Origin: Owenia fusiformis
Taxonomy: Eukaryota; Annelida; Polychaeta; Sabellida; Oweniidae
Length of the DNA stretch: 60,000 bases
Direction of reading: 5' to 3'
NCBI GenBank assembly: GCA_903813345.2
Contig: CAIIXF020000011.1
Span: 4,490,571 to 4,550,570 of the forward strand
This document shows, piece after piece, positions 22,256-34,068 of the stretch. Positions within the stretch are counted from its first letter, which is position 1, and every line of letters starts with the position of its first letter. A program made the position numbers and the translations under genes. The notes beneath the pieces were generated by a model. That model did no database searches and was not told where the DNA came from. It worked only from the letters and a program-made list of their open reading frames with translations.

Positions 22256-23219
22256 CAAATGTTTTTTTTTTGTTTTGAAACAATAGGTAGTTTGCTTTTA
22301 AATGATCATGTATTGATCTCCCGTTGTGAAATTGCTATCCGACTTGGAATTTTAAAAAATCCACCTCACATTTGGAATTATCAGTACTACAGATAATTAT
22401 CCGAGTGAGTGCGATAGCATGACTGGGGTAGATCAATGTTTTTATAGCACTTGGAAAAAGTAAGTTGTATTGCCGTCATCTTGTGGTGATAGGCCTACTG
22501 ACAGGTAGACGTTCGGGCAGCCACTTAGCACCACATAAATCACATCTTGTTTTTATTATTTTATACCAAAGGGGCACTTGGCAACCTATTTGCACCTAAT
22601 TAAAACGTCATGAAAAATAGGTATGACCAGAACTATAAGATGATTACAAGTAATTTTCACTATTTGTTTCTTACTTTTGACTTGTTTTGCTGGAAATTGA
22701 AGTCAGTATCAGTTTCAGCTTCCCAGGTTTTACACTTTTTTCTAGGCATTCTTTAAATTTTGCAAAAAATTGGAAGTTAATTTTTATCCAAATTTTGATC
22801 TTCTTTGACAGTTTGACAAATCTTTTAACTTTTAAAAAATGAGTATAAGGAATATCCATGTGAACCACCAAATAAAAGCTGATCAATACCTTTGTGTTAT
22901 TCAGGTTGCCACTGTCATGTTAGAGCAGTCTCATGTTCTCGATACACCAAGCTTTAAAGTAAAGACATCATATCCTTTGTATGGGGGTAAAACGGAAACA
23001 ATGATATCATGAACGTTTGAGGATCTACTGAGCTGAACATACTGCCAAGCTCGTTTAAATACATTAAGCCCTGTACCGCAACCATGATACCACCATTGTA
23101 TCATCGGGTCTGCTGTAATAATTCCTTGCTAATGATTGCTACATTGTAATCATCTTGTGCTGAAACTGAAAGACATTCATCTCTGTAGGCAGCAGGCTGA
23201 CACCACAAAAATGTTGTCT

Positions 23220-23345
23220 TCCAAATTCCAGGAAAACCACTTATTCATTCAACTTGAATTTTTTGTAGATGAAAGAGCAGACTAGTTCCAAGATCTAATT
23301 TAGGGAATCCTTGGTAAACTACTTGGTGACCATTTTGAATTTTTC
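23220..23345 (+). repeat. dispersed repeat (CCAGGAAAAC...GGTGACCAT), copy 2
   Basis: Diverged partner of the repeat at 22095-22255 in the same intron and orientation, lying just before FOXO exon 3. Confidence 0.6.
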
Positions 23346-23418
23346 AATAAAAAGCGTGATTCTCATCACGTGCATTGTATTGTTCATAATCTAAATGAGA
23401 TTGGTGGTTTGATTTCAG

Positions 23419-23918
23419 ATGGTAGCAGTAACGGTCCCAGCAATGATCAATTCTCCCGCAACAACAGTGCCTTCCAAAACAGAGGAAGTCAGAACCTGAT
23501 TGGTGGGATACAGTCACAACAAGCGCGACTTAGCAACGAGCGTGACTCACTTTTGAGGGCTGCGTTGACACAGCAACAACAGAAGCAGATTCGACTAGAG
23601 CAGGCGCGACAACAGCAACAACAACAGCTGCAACAGCAGCAGCAGTTAATAAACCTTTCCAATCAGAATGCTATGGAAACCCAAATGATTACTGGTAACC
23701 AGGGCAACGGAGATGGGGGTCAATTAGGGGCATCTATATCACCAAATCCCAGTTACCCTTCGGACTTGGACCTGATTGATTCAATCAACGCAGGCATAAC
23801 GTGCGATGTTAATGAAGTATTACGTCAGACAATTAATATGGACGGATCATTAGATTTCAATTTCGATGGTTCGGCCCCATTGGGGTCGGGAGGCGGCGGT
23901 GGCCCTATGGTGCGTTAA
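23419..23918 (+). CDS. FOXO: FOXO forkhead transcription factor, coding exon 3 (C terminus)
   Basis: Terminal coding exon, from after GATTTCAG to the TAA at 23916-23918. It encodes residues 427-592. A polar region (GSSNGPSNDQFSRNNSAF) leads to a glutamine-rich stretch encoded by mixed CAA and CAG codons at about 23570-23645 (QQQQQLQQQQQ). The C terminus carries the conserved FOXO acidic activation motif: SYPSDLDLIDSI, CDVNEVLRQ and SLDFNFD, comparable to the DLD...DFNFD region that contacts CBP/p300 in vertebrate FOXO proteins. It ends with a glycine-rich tail, GSGGGGGPMVR. The mixed codons make the glutamine tract less prone to slippage, but length variation among individuals would not be surprising. 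Confidence 0.96.
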
Positions 23919-24699
23919 TTAAGCAGGCGTTTAACGCGGTTAGAAACTGCTTCACATAATCTATGATACCTGGTATCCCGTCGGGCTTTCTTTAAGCTTA
24001 AAAGGGCGTGATCGATGAATTGACTGTCATGCTGTATATAGGCTTCAAATCTGAGAAGTAAGCGCCATATTTAAACTTCGACGATGGTATCAAACATCAA
24101 GTGTTCTTCCCGGCTCTGTTAATAGGTGTAGTGCTACCTAAATATGTGAAGATAATGCCGGAATTCGGAATGAATATTATGCTTCGACATCGTCAAATCT
24201 TGATGTGTGGAAATGTTATGAGTAATAACGGAATTATTATCAAAGCAACGTGTTAGGGGAAGGGGCATCATTGGATGTTTTCAAACAAAGTTAAACATCT
24301 CGCAACGTGCAATCCAGCATAAAATCAGCTCAGGTCCCTTATGGGAAATGAATTCATTGAAGTAAGAAAAAAACAAATGAACAATGAATCCAATATAAGT
24401 ATAATTTTTGAGTGCATTAGATAGATATAATGGAGTATAGTTACAACTTAGAAGAAACACAGGTAGGAGAAAAGGAAACGGTTGCCATTTTGTATGATAA
24501 TGTCTTCGCTGTTGTAAAACTCACCCAATGTGTAAATGAAATACGTAATCAGATCAACTCTAATCAGGTGATATCTTTGTTGCAAATGCAAATAGTCTGA
24601 ATTATTTTGTGATAATATTAAGTGGGAAATAACATGAGGATAGGTTGAATGGATATACAACTGCCAAGAAGAAATGCAGATGAAAGTATGTACAGACTT

Positions 24700-24890
24700 A
24701 ATGAAATTTCAAACAACCCGAAATTGCCTTAAATAACCTGAAATTGTCTACAACCTGAAATCATGTACAACCTGAAACTGTTTACAACTTGAAATTGTGT
24801 ATGACTTCAAACTGCATACAACCTGAAATTGCATACAACCTTTAATTGCCTACAACCTTTAATTGCCTGAAATTGAATATAGCTTGAACA
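24700..24890 (+). repeat. short imperfect tandem repeat (CTACAACCTGAAATTGCATA)
   Basis: About nine units of roughly 20-23 bases built on ACAACCTGAAATTG or ACAACCTTTAATTGC. They may lie within the FOXO 3' UTR. Confidence 0.75.
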
Positions 24891-25081
24891 AACTTCTACT
24901 CACATATATATGGAACTTAACCAAACACCTCAAAATCTCATGTAAAAAGTGGAAATGTGTATATAGGCATTGAAATGTGACGTGCTGTACCTCTGAGATG
25001 TTATGTGATGAAGATATAGCTAGATTATCATTGTAAGATTATTTGTAAAATCTCCATTATTTTCTAAATGTAATGGAGGCC

Positions 25082-25155
25082 TACAAGGGTCGATCAAAAA
25101 GTTTCTTACCGTTGGCTCTAGATTTTATAATAAAACTTTTTGATCGACCCTTGTA
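25082..25155. mobile_element. 74-bp miniature inverted-repeat element
   Basis: TACAAGGGTCGATCAAAAAG at the left is the perfect inverted complement of the right end, giving arms of about 23 bases around a 27-base centre. TA at both tips fits a Tc1/mariner-type target duplication. It is far too short to encode anything; as RNA it would fold into a single long hairpin. Confidence 0.8.
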
Positions 25156-25541
25156 TATAGGTATTGCTTAACAAATGTATATAATCCATCTTCTATCAAT
25201 CGCTTATAATGTACAAATATGCTTATTTTTGCTGTTGTGATAGGCAGTTGAAACTTAATAAGACAAAAATGGAAAATCAACGGAATTTCAGGGGATAACT
25301 AGTATAAGGCTCTCATTTATTCTCTTGATATTCAAATGCCATGGTCTTTCTAGAGCTCTGTTACGCATTATCTGATATTGAAATGGGGAAAATGATGAAA
25401 ATTACTTCACTATGAGGTAAGAGTGATTTTATGAGGTTGAGCCGATCGATACTCTCTGCAACTCTAGTTTATATGTTCTTGCCAAGTTGCCAAATTACAA
25501 GGTCATCCTCAACACCAGTAAGAGTTATTGGGTTAACTTGG

Positions 25542-25736
25542 TACAGTGAAACCTATCTAAGTGAACACCTCTTTTAAGTGAACATCGATCTCTAGAAAAC
25601 ACCCTTCCTCTGAGAGGAATCCTCGCTACATACTAGACCAACTTCTATATAAATCCCCCTCTCTGTAATAAACACTTCCCTACAGTGAACACATTTTTGG
25701 CTCCATAGGTATTCATTGCACACAGGTTTTACTGTA
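25542..25736. mobile_element. TIR element, TACAGTRAAACC family
   Basis: Left end TACAGTGAAACCTATCT, right end (minus strand) TACAGTAAAACCTGTG, with TA tips. The internal words are AAGTGAACACC and CAGTGAACACA. Relatives with similar ends lie at 50764-50874 and 51135-51285. TA-flanked CAGTRAAACC termini resemble pogo/Tc1-mariner-type elements. Confidence 0.65.
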
Positions 25737-28700
25737 TATCTTAGACAGATGCAGAAATGTGTGAGATTTTCCAAATAGGCTTCCTGCTGAGGTTTTAGCT
25801 CTGGAAACCAAACCAGCAAGACAAAGATAGATAAAATAGAATCTGGTCGATCAAAATAGAATACTAGTACTGGAATTTGAACCCATAGCAGAATACAATT
25901 TTGTTGTTCAGGCAGGGTAGGGTACAGTGTTAAAACTTAAAAAAAACTTTATTGAACAATTTTTTGAAGAATTAGATGATATTTTATTAGTTATTTATTG
26001 CCTATGAATTGACATACAGAATGTATTCTAACGAAAAGTCTGCGGTTTTTTAAGACAGAAATTACAATCTTTGACCTTTGAGTTGAGTACATTTTCATGT
26101 TTACTAAATTTGTACCAAGAATCTTAAAGTCGTGACCTAAATATTTTTTTAAGTAGGTTTATCAATGCCTGCCTTAGTCAAATATTAAATTCATATTCAG
26201 ATTAAATTAGAACATATAGAGCTTCGATTGGTTTGAAGACGTTTTTTAGCCTTACTGCGTATATGTGTTTATAAATTTCAACTTACAACTGAGGTCAAAG
26301 TGACCTTGAAGAATGCCAATGCCATGATAGCTAAATGTATGATATATGATAGTATATTTAACCTTTTCAATGGAAGCTTTATATATACAGCCTTGTATTG
26401 TACATTGTCTTGCAACATCATATTGTATTGTACATGTACTTGTATTGTACATGTATGTATTGTACATGATCTTACAAAATCATAATTTAAGTTTATGACT
26501 ATAGTGTGTTATAGAAATGGTGCAGTTTAACTGCGTAGTTAAGCTGGTTAGTTACTGCTATGAATTCACACAGTTTGACATAATTTAGTTTATATTTTAA
26601 GGGCATTATTGTGTGTGTGATTCAAGGGCATTATCATTTACATGCATAAAGGGCATTATACAGTACTGTAATATCACATAATCTAAGTCAGATTGTTATT
26701 ATTTTAGTTGTTTTTATTTTAGTTTTTAAATAGTTTAAGGAAGTTGATCATGCTTATCTTTTCACTTAAAGGAGTGTTCCTTCTCTTTATTTTCTGCCTT
26801 TGTAGGGTTATATTATTTATTGTCTCTACGTATGTATTTATATACATATATGGTTAGATATCAGTATATATCAGTATATTAGATATTCAAGTTCAAGACT
26901 TAAACCATGGATTGCTTTCATCAAAATCAAGATAGAGTATTCAAGGAAGGAATATCCCTTTAAGTTAGGAATATCCAAAGGTCTTCCAATCCATAAATAT
27001 TATACTCTTTTGGTTATTCTCACTGGGAGTTAATTGCTTTCACCTGTGAGGCTGGATTTCTAGGGCTTCACAAATGGATCAAATGTTGTATTCTTAAAGC
27101 ATTTTCAGACCATTTAATAGAAGATAGCACCATCCCTGAGCTATTTCATCACAAATTTTGCCAATTTTGTTAATAATCAATTTTAAAGGAAATTTTTGTA
27201 AAAAGAGTACTCTAACCCAGTTTTTATTTAATTTATGGTATTGACTTATTTAATGACCATCTAATCATAAACATCAGAAAAGTGACACCATTGATTAATA
27301 TAAATGCTGAACAAATTGAATACTCCAATATAAATATTACCCTGCGTTCACATCTGCTTGTCATATCATCCTCTGACCTTAACAAGATGATTCTACGATG
27401 TTAATTCTGATCTTAATAATCACAAGAGTTAATTACTTTCATAGCTTTTTGCTGTGTGTTTAATTTTCAGACTTCATTTTCTGATTGGATAGTGGCTAAA
27501 TCAAAAGAATTTCTGTTGTTTTAAGAGGGTAGCTGAAGTTCATTTCTGGCTGAGGGTATTTAATGATTGAACTAGCATTCAACAAGTTCATCGGGAACAA
27601 TAACTCAGCTGGTTGCTATAGTAACCAGCTTTTATCCCACACTTAAAATGGATGAATGATATATCTCGCCTAATCTTAGGAGCATATAAATTGCTTTCGA
27701 GGCTTGAAACCTTTTTGAGCCTGCAAACTAATCGCTAGAACTGAGATATGGCTTTATAAAATTGAGAGGCTAAATGCTAGGAAATAAATAATGTATTTTT
27801 ATGAGTGGAACAGGTAAAAGATATATCTTTCGAAGTGATAATCCATTTGAGTCCATGGTATATTGAATGGAACATTTCATTTTTTTCGAGTATTTTTTGG
27901 AGAGAATGTAGCTAATTTTTTTCTTTTGTGGCGTGGTCATTCCCTCTATCTAGTCAAGGAAGTGGAATTCATTATAGGAGTCAGGGTTTAGTAAGTTGTT
28001 TCAGTAACTCATCAAAAGTTGGAGAATTTAAGATTGCAATGATTTTGTATTTGTTTCAGATAATAGTGTTACATTTAAAATGTCAGGGAATCATTCACTT
28101 TATATCCACATTGATACTATGCGTGACAAACGTGATATAGTGATACATGTTTCTATTTAATTTACCTATAGGCTATATTAATATCAAATAAAATAATCAA
28201 TATTTGACCGTATTCTTACGATTTGCATTGTTCTGCTCAATTGCTCATTAAATTTTTACACTATGTTATTATTATCTTGTATAAGGAACTGTAAAATATG
28301 CTAAGTTCTTAAATGGTTCAATTTGTGAATATCAAATAGGCTATCACCAAAATAATTGTCAATATATACCATTATATTAATTGACAAGATTCTAAAATGA
28401 TTGATTTATCAGAACTCAATGAAAATTGTATGGACAAATGAGTCTTAAGCTGTTGAGAAAAAATGAGATGTCATGGTTTGACTAGATGATGACAAAGTAT
28501 TTTAATGTGGTTTCTATTTAACGAGCTTTCACCATATCATTTGGACCAATCAGAGAGTGGGGAACATTATGGCTATATGAAATATTAACATCTAGGGGTT
28601 TGAGGCCACTTGCGTTTATGGGATATCAAAAAATGAAACCGAAAATTTATTCACATTTTGACGTTTTCAGGTAGACTGTTCGTAGTATGTATACAGGTTT

Positions 28701-30470
28701 CACTGTAGTTATGAAACTAATATATCTCGTTTGAGATTAGATATTATTGACATAATAAACTTTTAATAATGTTACGAATTCCCAGGGTACACATTGAATG
28801 TGTATGTGCTAATTATATATCATTATATGTCATATTAAACCATTCATACATAACCAGTAGGCCAATAAAGCCTATGTTCATTTCGCGATTTATGCCTAGT
28901 TCAGAATAAATTTTCTTTCAATTTTGATCATCTTGGACCATTAAAGCGCACATCTTTAGAATGAAAGTTATAAAATTTAGACAAGACTCTCTAAATGAGA
29001 ACTCCGCTAAGTATAAATTAGTATGGAATAAATTTTTATTGATTTTTTATCATCTTGAACCATTAAAGCGCACATCTTCAGAATGAAAGTTATAAAATTT
29101 AGACAAAATTTCTCGTTACAAACTCCCGTCATCTAAAGATAATTCCGTCATTTATGTAATAAGGAAGTAGAGATATTACGCATATTTCCTGGCTGAAATT
29201 ATTTATCGTTCTTTAGACATAATTCAATTATTGCCATTCTAGGCCTATAGGAATGTACCATTAACGCCCTGGTTTGAAATAACATCAAAGTTTTACTGCA
29301 ATTGTTATAAATCAAGCATCTTTTCCTGGAAGGAATTTCTGGTTAATTTTCTTGTAATTTTCTCAATTTAGGTTATCACTTTCACATTTTTTTTGTCTTT
29401 AATTCCATGCAAATTCCTGACAGATATCATGAGAGATGGTGGATTTTATTAAAGAGTAAAGTACACTGGGAAAAAGCATTGCCAAGAACATAAATGTCTT
29501 TGTTGGCGTGTTTTAAAATGCGAGTTTCAGTACAAAAGGAAGGAGAAGGCAAGGTATAAAGTCAATAGGCATGTAGTCAACACTCAAAATTGCAAAGAAA
29601 TGCCAAAAATTCAACGAGTTCATTCAAATTTTAAGGAGAAAAACGGGAAAAGACATAGCCACTTTTGTGATTTTCCCTGGGGTCTTAGGCTTGCCAAGTA
29701 TTGATCCAATATACTGTCCTTACCTGGCCTTATGACCTGCGGTTTTATATCCCATAATTTATCATATGCTAAATGCAATATTCACGGCCTTATCGGATCG
29801 AAATTTAAGAATTGTAAAATATCCATGTATGATTAATGAAAACTGCTCAGATAACAGAATTTATCTGCGTTTAGCTGAATTTTTATCCAATAGGTGATGG
29901 GACTGTATCGACTGCATGTATGATGATCAGTTATTTATATCGTATTTAGGTCAATATTTGAGTCAATCACTTTCACATTATTGTATCGATGTCTTAAGAT
30001 TTGGTAGATAATGTTATTTGGTGGAATATATCGTGACCCTAACATCTCTCTATATTTGATATGTGATATAATATAATTGTCGATCGATTGTATTCTTTTC
30101 TTTAGCATTCGGTGTAATAATTTCACCATTATTATTATATACAATGCCCGTTGGGATAAAATGCCCCAGGGGTTTGGTGGCGCCTCCCCATTCTAAATTG
30201 AGTTATTGAGGCGTTTATGGTTTACTGGAGTTCATGTTTTGTCTATTATGAGTCACATATTGCTAAGTTTAAGGTCAGTATTCTTCTACCCTTTACAAAA
30301 ATATCATTACTACTAGCCTTTTGGGAATCAGGTGTCTGTTCTTGGAACTGTTGTAATTTACAAATTGGCCGTAAGTCATTGTTCTTTGAAAAAGTAGCCA
30401 ATGTTTTTTTGGAATCATAAGTTACAAATGTATCCAAAGGAACACAAGGGTAATTCTGTCCAAAATGCCC
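25737..30470. other. intergenic sequence without a recognised gene
   Basis: AT-rich sequence. Visible structure is limited to a TGTAYATGTA-like simple repeat at 26395-26470, a two-copy repeat at 28915-29105, and a lone TACAGGTTTCACTGTA fragment near 28695. Short open frames here have no recognisable motifs. Confidence 0.6.
28915..29105 (+). repeat. two-copy tandem duplication, about 120 bp apart
   Basis: Both copies contain CCATTAAAGCGCACATCTT, AGAATGAAAGTTATAAAATT and TTAGACAA; the second copy starts about 118 bases after the first. Confidence 0.85.
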
Positions 30471-30536
30471 ATCGGGTGACCTCCCCTACCCCCCTCCCCC
30501 ACCCCTTCCCTACCTCCCCCACCCCCTTCCCCCGAA
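30471..30536 (+). repeat. polypyrimidine C-rich tract
   Basis: A 60-base tract of almost only C and T with periodic A (CCCCTACCCCCCTCCCCCAC and similar). The opposite strand is purine/G-run rich. A second, shorter tract lies at 31087-31110. Confidence 0.85.
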
Positions 30537-32800
30537 CTAATTTTCGCGACTTGATTATGGTCAGACATGACATTGTGTGAGCCGCAGATCGATAAAATCA
30601 GTGAATTTCTGCGCTGAGCGTAGAAAAACTACGCTCGCCTTGCGGTCTCCGTACGGTGTATCCAGTTTTTTACAGGCCGCAGGGTCCAGGTCGCCGTAGA
30701 AAGTATAACTCTTTATAATATTTGTTCATTTCTGCCCCTCTGAAACATTAAATAAAAGAGAGGCTCTGATATGTGAATTTGAAATTGAGTCAATTAACCA
30801 AATGCCAATCTTTAAGGTCAGAAATGGGCACTCTGAACTTTATTCCAATCTTATGCTACATAAGTATGAGATTCAAGCCATTTAGCAGGAGTAGGTTCCT
30901 TCATATCAACTTTTAAGTTTAAGGTCAACTGTTTAAACTGTAATAATATATCCTTTTCAACCCCTCTTTCCCTACATGCTACATGGAACTTTACCCAGAA
31001 TAAATGAGAACAAGCCAGTTAGGAGTTAAGTGAATCATATATCAAATTTCTAAGTTTAAGGTCAGTGACCTCCGTTATGTCTATCCACCCCCCCCCCCTC
31101 CCCCACCCACCATCACAATTAACACATTCATGAGCATGGATAAAGAAATAAAAATCAGCCTCGCAAATGCCTGATACAATTACTGTACTGTAGTCTTGAA
31201 TATAAATGACAGTTCTTTCACTAGCTCAATATTTAAGGTCAACATTGTACAGCTCATTAATCTTGCTAACATCAGCTGTGGATGTAAGGCCATCTCAGGA
31301 CAAATCCTGAATAAAACTCTCCTACAGGCAATCAGCAATTTTCTATAGTTTATAAGTAATTTTCCGCCCTAGGCAGACCACGTTGCCTGTATGACAATTG
31401 CATATACAATTTATTTTATTTTATATCATTGGCGTTGCTAAAATCAATGAGTTGTTGAGGCAAATGTAAATTGGTGAGGCAAATTGAGTCTAAAGGAGGT
31501 ATATAAGTACCTTTAGACATCGTTTTTACTGTTCTAGTTGAAAAAATGTCTGAATGAATATATTCCTGTTGCCTCATGCCTGGCTACGTCTCTGATTTTC
31601 TGGATGCATATAATATTTTTTAAAAGTGAACTTCGTGCTTGGATACTTATTGATCATTGGTCTGATTCTGCTTTATCTATTCCATACCATTTGATATTGA
31701 AAGAAATATCATCGGAGCATGATTTTTATGGAATATAAATTGCACATATCCATTTGTGAATCCCCTAGCAAAAAATGTCGGATGAGTTAAGTAAATGGAA
31801 TTTGTTTGATTACTAATTTGTTAAATATCTTGGAAATGGTTGAATGGTGAATACACCTTATCAAAAAGATTAAAAACACTTATTTTAACGTTCTCAGAAA
31901 GATATATAAAGTATAAAGGTTGTCGGTCATGACATTTTTTTGCATGGGATTAAGTAATTCCCTATATGCTCTTCAAAATAATTTATGAATGCTATTTCTT
32001 AAAATTTTACCAATATTTTTTTCAAGGGAGTTCTGCATATTTCAATTAAATAAGTCCATTTATCAGAATGGAATTCTGCTAATTTGCTAATCAAACACCT
32101 AGGCATTCAAAGAATGAATTGCGAGAGCTTTGCACTGAAACTCTATCAGGTTTTAAATTGTTCAGCTAGTACCTGTATATGTTTACATATATACTACCCA
32201 CCCTAGTTTCTGGTTCTGGGCAAAGATAATTTAATACCCTGGTTTAAGTCCCTATCAATACACTCTGACTAAAACAAGAGATTTAACTTTTATCATACAA
32301 ATTTGAATGTCAGTGAATGTTTCAAAATGTTCCTTATCAATAAAACAAACAATTATATCTTATTCGAAGAGTGGAGGTAATATCTATATTTTCAAAAGGG
32401 TAAGATATGAAAAGTTTCTCTAATTCAGAGTTTGGGTAGTATCTCAGTCTTGAAAAGGGTTAGAGAGATAATACAACTACCCTGGTTTACTCAAGAGTAG
32501 TTCAGTGTCCGATTACATGGTTAAAAAACCTCAATATTTATTTTTGGAAAACTTGATTGGATAGATCCTATTTGTGGAGATTTGTATTTCTAAATACAGA
32601 TAAATGCAATAAATTACCTTGAGTCAGTTTTTTGTTGGTGCTTGGCATGACATCACCGAAATGACATCAAGTTTTGATGTCAGCTTTTTTGACTGATTTA
32701 TTTTGTTGTCTCATTGTACAATAGTATGTTGTATTGCATTCATAAATTATGTTCATATATTTGTTTTATGTTCATATTATTGAAAATTATGTTCATTGCA
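30537..32800. other. intergenic sequence without a recognised gene
   Basis: Mostly AT-rich. A GC-richer island at 30595-30700 (CTGCGCTGAGCGTAG and an inverted CTACGCTCG) shows a short hairpin but no RNA family I recognise. Words like TAAGTTTAAGGTCA recur at about 30268, 30918 and 31048, suggesting old repeats. A GGTGAGGCAAAT motif lies near 31470. Confidence 0.5.
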
Positions 32801-32809
32801 TATTCATTC

Positions 32810-33360
32810 ATATTGTAAGATTGGTTAAGGGAAACAGTGTCTGTACATCGGTAACATCTCTGTCAAAAAGTCATGCATCAACCCCATATGCCCCCTTCCT
32901 CTTCCCCTTGCTCTTGCAATCTCCACACAGGTTCAAGAAAGTGAAGAGGAATGGAAAAGGGCTTGGGGCAAGACTTTATTTTACTTTATAACTTATTGTA
33001 TACTTTAGTCTCACATTAAGCCCATGTGCACCCCTCGTCTCCTTTTGTTCAATGCATCAAGGGTTAAAGAAAAATATTTTGTTGGTTTTAGGTGCTTGAT
33101 ACCAGACTACAGACTAGAAACTTGATATCACATTGTAAAGTTTGAGTTTTGTGCACCCCCCCCCCTTCCTAACGCAAATAAAAGAAAGAAATTGTGAGGG
33201 GAGTTTCAGGTGCATGATACAAAACTTCGGAAACTTATACAAAGTTCATCACATTGTAAAATTTGCATCATACACCTTCAGCTCCCCCTCTATTCCATCC
33301 CCCTATATCCCCAATAAAGTGAATGTGGGGAATGAGACTGAGAGGGCTTGATGTGAGACT
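32810..33360 (+). repeat. degenerate repeats with CACATTGTAAARTTTG and C-rich words
   Basis: CATTGTAAAGTTTGAG (33132), CATTGTAAAATTTGCATC (33252) and CATATTGTAAGATTGG (32808) each precede or accompany a C-rich CACCCC/TCCCCC tract. This suggests three or more diverged units with variable length. Confidence 0.45.
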
Positions 33361-33544
33361 ATCAACTTCATCTCTGAGTGTTAATTCAAATATATTTTAT
33401 CTCCCCATGTTGATGTATGTAATACCCCAGAGAAACATCTTAGATTCGGATTAATTATGTAGTTATTACCTATTAAGGTCCATACAGGTTAAATGTTTGT
33501 TTAATTGGAATTTCTTGAAAAAAGACTATTTATGTCAACACAAT

Positions 33545-33685
33545 GAAGTGGTGGTATAATATTGTTATAGCCATCATTTATTGTGTCCAACATTTGGCAT
33601 CAGTGTTTGCATTGTCTGTAACAGTTGTTACACTTTTGTAACAAACCATTTGGTGACATTTTGTCATGTGGATGTCTTTATTCAA
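33545..33685 (+). repeat. dispersed GGTGGTGACATTTTG repeat, copy 4
   Basis: Begins GAAGTGGTGGTATAATATTG and ends CCATTTGGTGACATTTTGTC with ATGTGGATGTC. It matches the family ends at 13376, 15762 and 21017 with more divergence. Confidence 0.5.
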
Positions 33686-33776
33686 CCTAAAAATTGAATA
33701 AGAGCTGGAGAATGGAAGTTCATCTTGGAGGTTTAAAGAATATGTAGGTTTTGTTAACCCCATATGTAATATACAT

Positions 33777-34068
33777 TGGCCTAACCAGACACTTAACTTG
33801 TATGGGTCTTACCAAACATTTGATTGTAAGGGCCTAACTTGACATTTAACTTGGATTAGATTGTAATTGTATGGGCCTAACTTGACATTTAACTTGGATT
33901 AGATTGTAATTGTATGGGCCTAACTTGACATTTAACTTGGATTAGATTGTAATTGTATGGGCCTAACAAGACATTTAACTTGGATTAGATTGTAATTGTA
34001 AGGGCCTAACATGACATTTAACTTGGATTAGATTGTAATTGTATGGGCCTAACATTTAACTTGTAGGG
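33777..34068 (+). repeat. 43-bp tandem repeat
   Basis: About six units containing GGATTAGATTGTAATTGTAT, GGGCCTAAC and GACATTTAACTT. The central copies (33850-34030) are nearly identical; the outer ones are degenerate. Confidence 0.9.

Larger units (their letters stand above)
19831..23418 (+). other. FOXO: FOXO intron 2
   Basis: Bounded by GTAAGT and GATTTCAG. Phase 1: the last base A of exon 2 joins AT of exon 3 to give an asparagine codon. It holds a 164-bp tandem duplication (20240-20585), a GGTGGTGACAT-family element (21017-21402) and two copies of another dispersed repeat (22095-22255, 23220-23345). The remainder is AT-rich, and I see no coding exon. Confidence 0.92.
23919..25300 (+). 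promoter_or_regulatory. FOXO: probable FOXO 3' untranslated region with Pumilio-type motifs
   Basis: Sequence just after the FOXO stop. It contains four TGTATATA words at 24033-24040, 24958-24965, 25152-25159 and 25176-25183. UGUAUAUA in RNA matches the Pumilio/PUF consensus UGUANAUA. The mRNA end is not defined: I see no convincing polyadenylation signal close to the stop, and the AATAAA at about 25129 lies inside a MITE. Imperfect CAACCTGAAATTG tandem words fill 24700-24890. That the region is transcribed 3' UTR is inference. Confidence 0.4.

Noticed and set aside
33777-34068. CRISPR-like regular repeats
   Set aside because: Units are contiguous 43-bp tandem copies without unique spacers, in an animal genome.
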